Assembly: GCF_002575655.3 (NCBI RefSeq)
Contig: NC_053036.3
Coordinates: 650,463,387 to 650,527,386 of the forward strand
DNA length: 64,000 nt
DNA from: Aegilops tauschii subsp. strangulata
Taxonomy: Eukaryota; Streptophyta; Magnoliopsida; Poales; Poaceae
Reading direction: 5' to 3'
Part shown: positions 43,931 to 56,504 of the stretch, piece by piece
Layout of the letters: the number at the start of each line of letters is the position of its first letter
How positions within the stretch are numbered: position 1 is the first letter of the stretch
Notes under the pieces: generated by a model
What the model was told of the DNA's origin: nothing
Seen by the model: only the letters and a program-made list of their open reading frames with translations
Database searches by the model: none
Made by a program: the position numbers and the translations under genes

Positions 43931-44385
43931 GCGCCCGTACGAGTCCGCCGGAGTTGGCGGAGCTCCCGCAAGCAATTCCTTGCGGAGGAGAAGTAAGGTG
44001 AGAGGGGTTTTCGGATGTGCGGGTGAGGGGGTTCGAGGTGAAGACGATTGTGGTACTTACGCGTGCTAAGAGATCCGGGATGAGGTTGCGGCTTTTAATG
44101 GTGGCTCCGAGCGCTGCGATTTTCGAGGAATTAAAACATTAAATGGGGGTTTTAATCTTTTGAAAGGATTTAATTTCCGCAAATCAGGGTTTTAATCTCC
44201 GCAATTTCCTCCAGTCCGGAGGGAAGAGATGGCTTTGTCATGGGGAACAATACGCTTACTGCGTCCAACAGACGCGCGCCGCATAGAGGTTCTTCCGACT
44301 GGGCTAGCCCAGCAGCACGCAGATAGCGAAAAAGCCGGAAAAAACACGCAAAGAGCAAAAATCAAGGAACATAAAAATTACGGAC

Positions 44386-44456
44386 GTGACTAATCGAACC
44401 CCGGACCTTCGGGTTGTGAACTATAATAGCTAGCCAATGTACTAGACAACCTTCCT
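44386..44456 (-). other. tRNA-derived-looking sequence, degenerate
   Basis: On the minus strand, tagctattatagttcacaa...ggtccggggttcgattagt resembles the D arm to B box of a tRNA, with a GGTTCGA B-box core. The acceptor stem and A box do not form properly. It could be a SINE head or chance. Confidence 0.25.
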
Positions 44457-45486
44457 CCCACACAGAAGCAGCCGCGACAGATCTTAACTTTTTTTGGATA
44501 AATTCGACGTGATTGCATCTAGAAAGGTTATTTTTTTAACACGAACATTTTAAATTCTGTGAACAATTTTTTTAAAAATTGAAAACTTGATGAAAATGTG
44601 AACATTTTTCAGGAATCTCAAACAATTTTAAAAAACATGATTTTTTTGAACTGTTTCTTAAAACACAAACAATTTTTAAGCACTGACAAAAATTGGAAAA
44701 GGTGATCATTTTTTGGAATTGTGAACAATTTTTGTAAATGGAAACATGTTTTGAAACTCTAAACAAAAATTGAACTTGCAAACATTTTTTTGAAAGAACA
44801 CGAACATCTTTATCAAAACACGAACAAATTTTGAAAAATGATATTTTATTGAGAAATAGAAAAATATTTTTGAAACATGAACACATGTTTGATTTCTGAA
44901 TTTTTTTCAAATTTGTGAATATTTATTAAAAATGTGAACAAAATTTTAAATCCTGAATATTTTTCTGAAAAATGTGAACATTTTTTAATAAATGTTGACA
45001 AAATTAGAAAAACATGATTTTTTCCTTTAAAAAAATTCAAATCTTGAAAATTTATGAATTGATAAAAAATAAAAATAAACCGAAATAAATGAGAAGAAAA
45101 ATAATAATGAAGAAACAGAAAAAATAAAGAACGAAAAAATAATAAAACAGAAAAGAGGAACCAAAACAGAACAAAACGGGTCAGGAACCATCTAGAAGGT
45201 TCCCAAAACCGGTAGAAATAGTGCAGAAAAGCTTACGCAAGGCTTGCTAATGAGCCGGTCCACTAGGTTTGCTGGCTCGCTAGTTCCTCCTGTTCGTTCG
45301 GTAGACAACTTTTCGCGGTGAGCGTCAATTAGGAAATTCAGTGTCCATGGCTGTTCTCTCTGAGGGGGAAGAAAAAGAGGGCCTGGGAATGGACCTTAGT
45401 GGAAGAATAGGCCCAACGGCAAATGAGAAAGGAAAAAAACGAAAAAGTAACTAGTGGGCTGTGCTGCTTCACTCACGAGCACTGGA

Positions 45487-45541
45487 TAGAGAGAGAGACA
45501 GAGAGTGAGTGAGTGAGTGAGAGAGAGAGAGAGAGAGAGAT
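45487..45541. repeat. (GA)n/(GTGA)n microsatellite
   Basis: Mixed GA and GTGA repeats in non-coding DNA. Confidence 0.85.
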
Positions 45542-46928
45542 GATGGGCTAAGCTCAGTAGTCTAGGTTTAGTTAACTATTTCCTTCGTGAGCATTTTTTA
45601 TTTCAATTAGAAAATAAAGAAAATGTTCACATTAACATAATTATTATTTGCAGCCTAATAAAAAGAGTTTCAGAATTTAGTAGAGTAACTTTGTTGCATA
45701 AAATTGTTTGTAATAATACATTATGGGATTCATAATTTTCCCAACAAATTACTTAGGGTTTTATGAATACAAAAAATGAAAAAAATAAATATTACATATT
45801 TCCAATGATAGTTTTTAGAAGTCGTACTATCTCCTCTCATATATTATTTAAATGAGTTATTGTAAATAATTAAATAGCTCCAATGCAATTAACTACAATT
45901 TCAAAAGGAAATCCCCAAATGTCTAATATACTCCTTTATGAAGTATTTTTCCAACACACTTGAGACAGTCATTTTATTCTCACTCCATAATTTTTAATGT
46001 GGTTTCAAAATATTTCAAAAGGGTCAAAAAGAAATGAATGCCCTTTGAATTCCTGAATAAACTCTCCAACCATAGTTTTCTTTATTAGATGAATGATCAA
46101 CTAACTTTTATGACATGATTTGAAAAGGTTTAAACAAGGACTCAATTTTTTAAAAAATTACCTGAAAACCAAAGCAATTCAATCGATATCATCTTATTAA
46201 TTATTATTAACATTCCAAAATTTGAATTTTTTATTTGGGATATTATAGTGGGTTTATGCACGCCACTAATAGGTGGGTTACTAGTGACGTTTAAGTGACA
46301 TGCCAGTAAAATACCTACTCCCTCCTTATCAAAAAATGTGATTATTGTTGTGTTGTATGTCACCAACATGCCACTAATAATCTTTCTGGCATTGTCATTT
46401 CAACATGCCACTAATTGTGTTGTATGTGGTGTTGTAGCACCATTAAATCGCAGCCATGAAAACGGGTCTAGACTCTTGAAATGCCATGCACCTTAGATTG
46501 TTCTTGACACACTGATTAAGTCTCTCTGATTGCCCATCTGAGTGCGGGTGATATTGCCCAGCATGGTTAAGTTAAATAAAGCTGGTTTTGAATGGACTAG
46601 TAGCCAACATAACTTTTGAAATTTTGAAAGTATTGTGATCACTTGGCTGCATGTGAGAGTTTATACGTGGGCGCCAGGAACCAAGCAAACGGTCTTCAAA
46701 ACTGAGATTCGGATTCGTTCTTATTTTTTCTGTTAACAAACATCCAGTTGCTCAATCCTACAGTTGCTCAAATAAAGATGTACCAACTAACAGGGGTGGA
46801 GCCATGATTTGAACATGAGGGGGGCGAGAAACCAATGCTTAGAATGAAAGAAATATCATGACATATTAAGTCTCATAATAACGTTGAGGACAAAGCATAA
46901 GAAATATTCATAGACCTATAAAATGAAG

Positions 46929-49705
46929 TTACATATCTATTAGCTTAAACTCAGCTCTACGACCACCAGTGTCGAACAAATTGATTATCTCATCAGATGT
47001 GATCTTTGCAGCTATTTCCTTCCCAATATAGACGACCATGTAATGCCGAGGAAATTCATCTCCCATTCTGTTTCGAAGACGTGTCTTGACTAGTTTCATA
47101 GCTGAAAAAGCTCGCTCGGTTGTCGCGGTTGACACCGGAAGAGTAATGACCAACCGTAGTAATCTATCAACCATTGAGTACGTAGCAGCTTTACCTGTAT
47201 TTAATAATCAAGCAGTCAAATAAGCAAAAGTTATGAACAACTGCAGTAGTCTATCAATCATTCAACCATTGAGTATGTAGCAACTTTACCTGTTTTAAAT
47301 AATCCAATAGTCAAATCAGCAAGTGAGGGCGAACTCTTTAGCTCTGGATGGTTGCAAACATCAAGCTGGAAATGGGGAAGTTGAGACTCCAAATGAGCTC
47401 GTTCTTGACTAGAAAAGTCAGCATGATAAATTTTTTCCACTAGTGTGCATATATTAGACACATCAAACGAGTCATGCCGTGGATCCAAAGATGCACAAAG
47501 TGTCAAAAGCTCTGTGTTTTGAACACCGAAACGATCATTTAGCTCAACCAATTGCTGATCTATGGCAACATTGAACACATCTGCTTTGTAGTGATGTAAT
47601 GTAGTAGTGTTATCATGTTTGTTGCGAGACTTTGTTACATCTACATACCTACAAATCACATCATATATTAGTAAATATGATAAATAATATTCTATATTAT
47701 ATGAACAAGAAAATATATGTTACCTGCTATTCAGATCAGGGATGTCAATCTCATGCTTCAAACAAAAAGATTGAACCTCCTGAAGAAGGGGATCCCAACC
47801 ATCTTCTCTCAGCTTACCAAGTAGCACCTTTGTGGTTGAGACCAAATCTAATGCATTCAGAATATCTAGTGACTTCTTTTGGAGTGTTTGACATAAAACA
47901 TCAGTGATTTTCATGATTTTCTCCATTAGATGTAAAATGAACACAAAATCAAATGACATAATTATTTTTAGGGCTCCTACGGCATCTCCTCTAGAATATT
48001 TCGAGGCTGCACGGTCATTTGCTATACTCCTTAGGACCTCAACTGGAGCGTCAAACATCTTCTGTAAACTCTGAATTGACTTGAAGTGGGAACTCCATCT
48101 AGTGTCACCAGGTCTTTGTAAAGTTCCTATCTGATTTTGCCCTTTTCCTGTATCGAGTTCTCCCAATTCAATTTCGCGTGCAATCCCCGCAGCTTTATTT
48201 GCTAACAAGTAACAACTCATCATTACGTTTAGTCGATGCGCTAACAACATTTATAATGAAATTTGCATTTTGGAAAAAGTTATGCACATCATGTACCTCC
48301 CTTGACGCGGCAACAAGCGCTAACTGTAACTGATGAGCCATGCAATGCACATAATATGCATAAGGGCAGTCATTCAGAATTAGATCCTTCAATCCATTCC
48401 ATTCACCTCTCATATTACTTGCCCCATCATAGCCTTGTCCTCTAATGTCTTGGACATTCAAATTATTATCAGAAAGGACTTTGCAAATTGCCTTCTTGAG
48501 AGTCAAAGCAGTAGTGTCAGTGACATGAATTACATCAAGAAAACGCTCCTGTATGAACCCCTCGGTGCTCGGGAATCGAAGAACCAATGCCATTTGCTCT
48601 TTCTTTGATTCATCTCGTGCTTCGTCTACCATTATGCAGAACTTGCTAGTACCAATTTCATCTCTAATTTTTTCCTTAACTCTACTAGAAAGTAATGTGA
48701 GGATTTCTAGTTGCACTGTATGGGAGGTGTACTTCGCATTCCTTGGAGCATTTTCCAAAACAACCGCATTCACCTCTTTGCTATAAGAAGCCAAGAACCT
48801 CACCAGATGAAGAAAATTACCCTGATTACTTGATCCCGGAGATTTGTCATGGCCTCTATAAGCACAAGCTTGGAATGTTAACCATCTGATGAAATCAACA
48901 AGAAAAAAGGTCATAACTTGCTTTATTGTACATTATAAAATATTTGAATTCTCAAAACAGAAAAGTTTGCTTACTTGATGCAATCAATTGTAACTTTAAG
49001 CCTTAGCCTTGCATCTGCGACCTTTTTTGCACACACTTTCACCATTGACTTGTTGATGTGAGTCAAACTATTTTTTAGATTATCATGACACCGCTGAGAA
49101 AAGTTATGAGCGGAGTTGGAATCTTTGCCCATGTGAGTTAAGAAAGCACATTCGTTTCCATCATTCACCTTCTTCCAATTATTAAATCCCTTGACTGTGA
49201 ATGCATCAGAGCCACACCTTCCACTTGGCCTTTTTGTGAAGAGAAAACAAGGTAGGCAGTACGCACGATGTGTTTCCATCGGATACTCAAGCCAAGGAAA
49301 AGAATTGAAATAACTGTATTGAAATCGACGACGATTTTTTCCTGGTTTATTATATGGATATTCTCTCATGTATGGTTGATAAGCTCCCTTCAAAATATAG
49401 AAGCGGCGTGCTTCTTCTTGCTCATCATGAGGTAGTTCCCAAATTTGCTAGCGCATATCGGGGTCCCTTACATATTTTGTGCTTTCAATTGTACCTTCTC
49501 CTGCTGCAACTTCTTCCGGTGCCACAACATGTTGCTCATCAGTTTGCATATCAACAGGAATATCATTTGTTTGGTTATCTGCAACAGGTTGCTCCTCAGA
49601 TGGAATCACATTTTCGGCACCAGTAGTGTTGGAGCTTGAAGTTGACCCAACTGGCGTGAAAAAGGAATTTATCCCCCTAGTTGTTGGTGCTTTTCGCTTC
49701 CTCAT
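46929..49705 (-). pseudogene. hAT transposase (TTF zinc finger, DUF4371, dimerisation domain), lightly damaged
   Basis: Four exons: 49705-48975, 48885-47724, 47648-47291/47290 and 47194-46929, all with GT-AG borders and matching phase, encoding about 840 residues, the usual length. The N-terminus has KRKAPTTRGINSFF; the TTF finger shows YCLPCFLF; the RNase H-like core has FCIMVDEARDES, the CX2H motif in HCMAHQLQLAL and TRWSSHFKSI; the C-terminal hAT dimerisation part has ATTERAFSAMK. Lesions are a TAG at 49448-49450 in exon 1 and a frameshift near 48196-48212. The last intron equals one unit of a local tandem duplication. An intact protein would bind and excise the element. This copy is probably inactive, but its terminal repeats could still be used in trans. 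Confidence 0.85.
47164..47322 (-). repeat. 95-bp tandem duplication spanning the exon 3/exon 4 splice sites
   Basis: Plus-strand 47164-47227 and 47251-47322 are imperfect copies (ctatcaa..ccattgagta, gtagca.ctttacctgt, ataatc, gtcaaat.agcaa). On the gene strand each copy holds ACAG|GTAAAG. The offset is 95 bp, equal to the intron 47195-47289. Confidence 0.75.
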
Positions 49706-49736
49706 TGACTACTATATAAAGGAAAACCATGATTAA

Positions 49737-50287
49737 TAGATTAATTCACTATTCTGTAGACAACACTAACACACCAGATTAGGATAGTAGGATTTTAATT
49801 CATAATAACTGATAGCTACAAGTACGTAGTGGTACCTTCCTCTATCTGATCTTCCTTTCTCACTGCAAAACTCTGATGTAATGAAGCCTCTTTCTCTCCT
49901 CCGGTACTCCCTCCTTAGTCCTTACACACTGGACACACAGCGGACAAAGACGACAGATCAGCGCAGCCGATAGGGTAGGGGCGGCGGCGGCGTGGTGACT
50001 GGTGAGCGCCTTACCTGAGCGGGAGCGGCAGCCGGGCAGCCGGCGGCAGCGGCAAACAATGCCCTAGTGCAGGACACGATCAATGGATGGATTGATCGCA
50101 TGGCCGCATGGATGGATTGACAATGAGTCAATGACATGGGTTATTGGGCTTTCGGTCTAGAATAGTTATTATATTAGTACTCATATGGGCTAATTTCTCT
50201 AAAATAATCTTATATGGGCTTCATGATGTGATTATCTCCGGCCAATTAGCGCATATACAGTATACTACTACCTACTAGAAATCGGTT
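49737..50287 (-). other. 5' region of the hAT element
   Basis: Upstream of the transposase ATG. A TATA-like tttatatag (minus strand, about 49711-49719) lies very near the ATG. GC-rich ggcggcggcgg near 49980 and 50030 may form a leader. No additional coding exon is evident. Confidence 0.35.
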
Positions 50288-50310
50288 TGGGGGGGGGGGG
50301 GGGGGGGGGT
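50288..50310. repeat. Poly-G run
   Basis: About 22 consecutive G followed by GTGTGTG. Lengths in such runs are unreliable in assemblies. Confidence 0.8.
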
Positions 50311-50362
50311 GTGTGTGGGGCGCCAACGTAGACCCCTGCTCGCCCCCCTGTCTCCGCCCCTG

Positions 50363-51115
50363 CCAACTAGTTTATGCAACTAATGTCGGCGGCACTCCTC
50401 GTTCGGCGCACTCTGCAGTGCATCGGGCTCTGAAAATGGTTGGATCTGCTCTGATCCATGAAACTGAAACGAACCAAGTAGATCCAAGTTGGAGTAGGAC
50501 AAAAGGGGCCGGTGGCGTCGTGGTCTTCAACGTGGTGTGAGCGAGTAAACTGGCGGGAGGAACTAAACTAATCTTCGCATCAGATCTTGCGCTTTCAGCG
50601 GCCATGATAGAACTAAACTAATCTTCGCGTCAGATCTTGCGCTATCAGTGGGCACTCACTCGTTCCGTCAATGGCGGACAGATCGACTCTAGGCTACCAT
50701 TTGGTTCGCCTAGTTGACCCTTATGTTGGATTTGAAGCACTTAGCTTGGATCATCCAGAGAGCAACACACGGACGTACAAGTGCAAGCTAACAAGCAAGC
50801 AAAGCTGATAGATTGATTGATTTTGCTGGGACGTACCTGCGCGTATGTGTAGCCGCGTAGACGCTCGTACACGAAGCTTGGCTCGTAACCTGGTGATCGA
50901 GAAAATTGACGGAGGAATTAGTTTGGCCGTGCGTAAAACTTGCATCTTTTCAGGGTTTTTTTCTCTAGTATATGTAAAGGTATACAGAGACTTTCTGCGT
51001 CTAACACGTAACCTAGTCGAAGATCCATAGTAGCTCTGCCGCCTCCCACTTAGGGCTCCTCCGGCTCCCGCACGCCGGCACCGCCGCTAGAAAACGGCTC
51101 TGTTTTTTTTATACA
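50363..51115. other. Unassigned stretch with a 50-bp direct repeat
   Basis: Bases 50561-50599 and 50611-50649 are near-identical (aactaaactaatcttcgc, then cagatcttgcgct), offset 50. The remainder is mixed sequence with short frames only. Confidence 0.45.
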
Positions 51116-51142
51116 CTAGTAGAATGCCCGTGCGTTGCCACA
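51116..51142 (-). mobile_element. Helitron-like 3' terminus
   Basis: On the minus strand a short hairpin (GCCTGTG / CACGGGC around a GCAACG loop) is followed by ATTCTA and ends CTAG, with T as the next base. This matches the 3' end rule of Helitrons (hairpin, then CTRR, insertion at AT). The element would extend rightward from here. I did not find a convincing 5' TC terminus, so its length is unknown. Confidence 0.45.
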
Positions 51143-54100
51143 GGCCGATAAATGGATCTATCGCGAGCCCTTTAAATACAGTTGTTCAGTCGTTGTGTTA
51201 TTACTTCGCTGTGTCGTCACCCCACTCCAAATCCACCTAGTGTTCCCTTCAAGTCTATCAAATTATTGAGTTCCATCATCCCTAACAAATGCACCAACAG
51301 ATGAATACATGCTGTTTGGCTTCATATCTACATTGCCACCCAGCCCAAATTCGCACATGTTTTCTCCAAGTTCGCCAAATTGCCATAGGCATTTCCATCA
51401 TCTCTAACTTTGAATGTCTTCCAACATTTGTGAGCCTGTCCCTCCTAAAAGTTCTGATAAATTAAACAATTCCATACAATTTAGAAAATGTTATACATAA
51501 AAAACCATCCCAAATTGCTGTCATTTTTCTTTTTTAAGCATTGCATGAGAGTTGACAGTTCCACTCCTACGAACCCTCCTACGTCAGGATTAAAATCACT
51601 CGTAGAAAGGAAAATAGCTAGAATAGTATCATATGCACATAATGATCAAGGTGTAGCACTTGTGTTGTCCAATTAGCTGTTATAAAAACAATTTGTTTTG
51701 GCTTTTGTCCACTACAAATCCCATGAACCAAGTTCTTCTCACTTGAATTGATGACTCATGCGGCATATTTCTATTCTATTATGCAAATGATTGCATGTAT
51801 CATCGTCCCTCTATCAGGCTATTATGAAACCACTTCATGACAGAGCATCCAGTCCTTGCTCTATGCACTCCCCTATTTCTCTCACATGCTCGTGTTCCAT
51901 GCCCTCCCCTATAATGCTAAATTGTTTCAGAAAAAACTGAATCAATATCATCACATGCGCATATTTTGCTATCTCAACCATTTAAAATCCCTTAAATGAT
52001 TCTCATATGTCTATTACAGCCTAGGTTGCCCTAGGAATGTACCCTGCATTTTACATATTGTTTCACATCACACGCTTCCAACCACGATGAGATATATTGA
52101 TTTTGAAACATGAATGTACGACATAATGATTTGCACAAACACAATACACTCACATATGTAGTTTGTAAGAATGTTCTAACATGCATGGGAAATAATAATA
52201 TGTAATATGGTTCATCTCCGATATTTAGAAGGTAGAAAGACAAATTGCTTGACCCATTTTTGAAGCGTTCCCAAGCCAACCATCGCCATGCTGACGGTGC
52301 TTGTTCTGTCTGCACCGGAACGCTCACGCAGGCCATCCTCGTGGTCCTCCCAGCAGCTGGCACGCGATCTCCACACCAATCCCATCACCTCCGTCATCTC
52401 CACTCCACCATGTCTTTTGCCTGATCTCTCACCGACCACGTGAACCTCCCCGACAGTCTCCGGCAACCGTAGATCAATGTATTACATAATCTTGAGCATT
52501 AGGAGATGTGTGTAGTGATTTTCAGAAGTAATCGCTTGTTTGTCCTTTTTGGAATACAAGTTAGTAATGGACAATGCAAAAAAAAAGAACACCATGTCAT
52601 TCGGAATATGCTATTTTGCAGTGTTGTTGGTTTAGGTAAACTGAGATACTTTGATATGAAAGAGTCTAAAATACAGATCTCAAAAGGCCTGGAATTTATA
52701 AGACCAGATGATGCAGCAGATACGAAAGAGTCCAACATACATATCTCAAAATGGCTGGAAGTTATAACCCCATAACAGATACTGATGAACGGAAATAGCG
52801 CGTTGGAGATGTATCAGAATATATAGGACTATGACCAGGTGATTCCACTTTGCCAAGAGTGGCATCCACCGTAAAAGGTGAGCTGGAAAGTAAAAAAATA
52901 CTGAGCTATATGCAACGTTTTCTCATCACCCATCATCTTCGTTGGGAATAATAAGATGTTGCATACTTTGAGCCTTGAAGGATAGTAAAGAACTTTTCCT
53001 TCTCAGGAGCATGCATACTTTGAGCCTTGAAGGATACATTTGTTCTTGTACTTCACTGCATGAAATGTATTGAGTACATTGACATATATCATGCATGCTT
53101 TGCACCTATAGTTTTGATTTACCCACCTGATCCATTGTCTGAAGAATGTTATATGGCTATATAGACTTCATTGGAGAGAATACATTATGCAATTTTCACG
53201 TCTCAATGTTAAATAATCATGTAAAAGGAAAGAGAATAAAAGTAAAAGTGAGTCTAATGATAGAAATGAGTAAGAAAATGAAAAGTTGAAAATAAAGTAT
53301 CTTAGGGCATGTCCAATGTTGTCTGCTAAAACGGACAAACTATTGAGTGCTCATATTTATGTTTTCGTAGCCTGCAGATGGACGAATTTGGCATAAAAAT
53401 ATAAATATGAACCAACATTATGAAAGCATATCACGGGTGTAGTTATTGTTGCAACTCTTGTTCTCTTATTCCATCTTTCTGCAGTTTTATTAGCCTTTGA
53501 ATACACCCGTGTTAACCTTATCTGTGTGATGGGCGGCACATTAATATTTTGTCAAGAGAAGTCTACCTAGATTTGTTTGCTAAAGCCACTGCTCGATGTC
53601 CACTATTCGATAGAAATGTTGAATTAAACACTTAGAATTAATCTTTCAAATTGATTATAAAGTAGAGATAGTATGTACTCTATAACTAAGGGAATTTAAG
53701 ACAAGTACTTGCTTGACAATGAAGGAAGACTTGCTAGTTTTGTAAAACCTATTCAACCCTGATATCACTGTTATATGTTTTTATTTCTCCAAGACCGCGG
53801 AGTTATTCTGCATAAGGGAAATAAATAACATAGTGATACATGTTTTTCTTGCCTTAACCCAATAAGGTGTAGTAAACATAAATATGACCAATCAGAATAA
53901 TAAGGGGATAAAAAGGATGCCAAGAAATTAACCATCAAGCATAAGAAGCAATATATTATCAATATGACAAAAGAGTCACTACAAATTCAATTAAAATCCT
54001 TTTTTAAATACGGATTTCCACCAGGTTCAGAAATCAAGTAGAAAACAACAGTTCAGTGCATGTCAAGGAGTGTTACAGGCCAGACATTATATTATCATCT

Positions 54101-55950
54101 CATATTACACATTTCAAAATATACTTTGTGGCACATATTGAACTACATACTTCTTGTTTATTTCATCTCACCTATTTTTACATCTAACAGTAGGATTTTC
54201 TAGATCAACTCCCCGTAAAGACCTGCGTCGAGGGAGGAGGACCTCTACCTACTACACAACGCTGAGCATGTCGTTGGCAAGACAAGGAGAAGAGGGAAAG
54301 CTAGGTTGGCTGGGGAAGTGAAGGAGATGCAATGTTGTGATGGTACCGGCTTGCTGCCCATGGTGGCGAAAGTCATCGAAGCGTAGGTGGGGAATGGTGG
54401 GTCATGCCCGTGGGGAACGGTGGAGCGCATCTCATCACATCTAGAAGATATGAGAAAGCCATGCGCGTGAGCCCCATGTCCTACGTGGCGAATGCGACGC
54501 GCATGGTGTGCGAGCATGACCGGCCGAAATCTTAGCCGGTCAGGCGTCACAAGTCATTTACCTAGAAAGTTTTGATTGTTTTCTTTTTTCAAATCCTTAC
54601 TTTTTTACGAATCTAAGCAAATTGGATTGGACAACGCCGCACACTCACTACACTCACTCTCAGTTGCGTGATCTCAAGAGTTAATATTCTAGAGAAATCT
54701 TGGTTGTAGTAGATGACTGATTAGAAAACAACTATTCATAAATTAGTGCATGTTGTTTTGGTATGATTATGTATGTACATCCGCAGGTGCAAATGCAAAC
54801 AACAAATGTGCATGCAAAAGTAATAATTCAGACGAACACACATATGCACAGAAATAAAAGATACCACCTCACCTTGAGAAAACCCATGAGTGAACGGACA
54901 TTGTCGTGCGACAACATTACTGATCCTCACATACTTCATCCCTCATCGCCACCATTGTATAAAAGAAAAGCCTGGACGCAACATCAACACCTCGACCTAC
55001 TTCATTCAGAACCCCTGAAGCACACCCCTGGTCTCTCCATACAAGAATAATCTGTATATACAAAATATAGCATACAAGCACAAAAAATTGAAATCAAATA
55101 TTGGTGCGGATCCACATGTAAATCATATGAAAATACACAAAAAATGCAGTGTATAAATGCATTCACTTCCACCGGTTCATACTGAACAGTAAAAACATAA
55201 CCACATCCAGCAAACAACATTTATATAGTAAGAAAGCTGATAAAATGGTGACCCACCAGGAAAGTATGTGGAAAAATGGCAACTGGAATTATAAAGCACC
55301 TCAACCAATCTTTCAAACAACTTGTAATCAGGAGTTCATAAAGTAGATAGTATACAGGGTATAGAAAACATGACCTCCTGATTAGATTGCCTAGATCCTT
55401 TGGCATATAATTTCCGAATACCAGCTGAAATCCTATAAATTCTGGAAAAGTAGGTGACACCTAGAAATTACACCTAGAAATTCATGAGTGAGGCTGAGGA
55501 CAATGTGGTGTAAATTCTAAAACTTAGTATATATGCCTTTGTTATCTGTATATGATCTGCGCTCGAGAAATATTTATCTGTATGAACTGGTAGTGCACCA
55601 AAAAATTAATTTTCAGTGAGATTTGTATGCACTGTAAGTGCAACAGGAAACCAATTTTCAGTGAAACTTGGAACTGGGGCAATGTTTGATGTCCTATGCA
55701 TCCAAAACAATTATACTTGGATAGCTCATTAACACATACCGATTGCATGTGACATTAAGTATGTGTCAAGTCGCACGTGATTATAGATGATAAATGTGCC
55801 TTGGGGAGTTACTGTCCGACCTTATTTTGTATCTGAGTCGGGAAGAGATTACTATAAATGGCACGGTTAGCCCCTTAATCATAGAACAAAAAAATGTATG
55901 TATGCAGCATTCCTAAACCAAGCATGCCGAGAGCTGATCATGGCTCTCAG
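51143..55950. other. Long stretch without a recognised gene
   Basis: Mostly AT-rich. There is a GC island at 52250-52475 and another at 54215-54560, both without a recognisable protein, possibly captured gene fragments. Imperfect direct repeats lie at 52653-52705 and 52719-52771 (period 66). A string gcatactttgagccttgaagg occurs twice, near 52965 and 53014. Bases 55575-55670 hold a short repeat with aattttcagtgaaa. No frame above about 110 residues looks like a protein. Confidence 0.4.
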
Positions 55951-55993
55951 TTATCAACCGAACTCTAAAAAGAACAAAAGGCTGAATTGATAG

Positions 55994-56479
55994 TTACAGG
56001 AATACATCAACAACAAAGAATTGGATTGGGATCTGGCCGGCCTTACTTTGTATCTGAGGGGCGGATCTGGCCGCCGGCTGGGTCCTTGGGTGCGGGTGCG
56101 AGGAGAGGGCGGCGGCGGTTTGGTGCGCCCGCGGAGGAGTGGAGTGGAGTGGAGGCCGACGGGGTTGGGGAGAGGATGGAGCTGGGTGGCTGCGGCGGCG
56201 GCGGCCGGAGGCAGGGCAAGTCGACGAACACCCATGCGGCAGCGGCGGCGGTGACGGCGACGGCGACGGGGGCGTGAGGAACCCTAGCGCGCGAGGGGCT
56301 AGGGGACAGGAGCGACTCGTCCCTGCGTTTTTCATTTGACGGGAGATCGGGAGGAGCGGTGTTTCCCGAGGGCTGGTTTTTTCTTCTGCAGTGCCTATGT
56401 GGGGTGGGGAGGGGGGTGGGAGGTGACGAAAAAAAACCAGCGAAAATAAACCATGGAGACTATTCACCAACTCAGACAT
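55994..56479 (-). other. Possible first exon of a grass gene, minus strand
   Basis: A GC-rich island with CGCCGC repeats, two possible ATGs (56235 and 56231) and a Pro/Ser/Arg-rich reading, followed at about 56055 by AAA|GTAAGG, a fair splice donor. A similar cagatacaaa/gtaagg string recurs near 55830, hinting at a small duplication around the donor. No downstream exon was recognised, so this may be a captured or orphan exon. Confidence 0.3.
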
Positions 56480-56504
56480 TAGCAGTAGAGATTTCTTTAA
56501 ATTT

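Larger units (their letters stand above)
43931..46790. other. AT-rich repetitive DNA without genes
   Basis: Bases 43931-44340 are mixed and may be more LTR-related sequence. Bases 44570-45060 consist of loosely repeated gaaca-ttttt-gaaa strings on both strands, a low-complexity pattern without a clear period. Bases 45100-45180 are A-rich. Bases 45340-45480 are unassigned. Bases 46230-46440 contain several gccactaata strings that could be remnants of CACTA subterminal DNA. No reliable open frame was found. Confidence 0.4.
46791..50362 (-). mobile_element. Complete hAT transposon, 3572 bp
   Basis: The left end CAGGGGTGGAGCCA and the right end (minus strand) CAGGGGCGGAGACA form terminal inverted repeats. 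The 8-bp target duplication is CCAACTAA (46783-46790) and CCAACTAG (50363-50370), one mismatch. Eight-base duplications and CAGGGGCGGAGCC termini are typical of plant hAT elements with TTF/MYM-type zinc-finger transposases. It contains one spliced minus-strand transposase gene and a long G run (50288-50310) near its 5' end. Confidence 0.85.

Noticed and set aside
53296..53640. Harbinger-type MITE suggested by gggcatgtccaatg
   Set aside because: The opposite end shows only weak inverted similarity and no TTA/TAA target duplication could be placed.
54245..54550. 101-residue minus-strand protein
   Set aside because: It follows from a GC-rich island. No domain, start context or splice sites support it.
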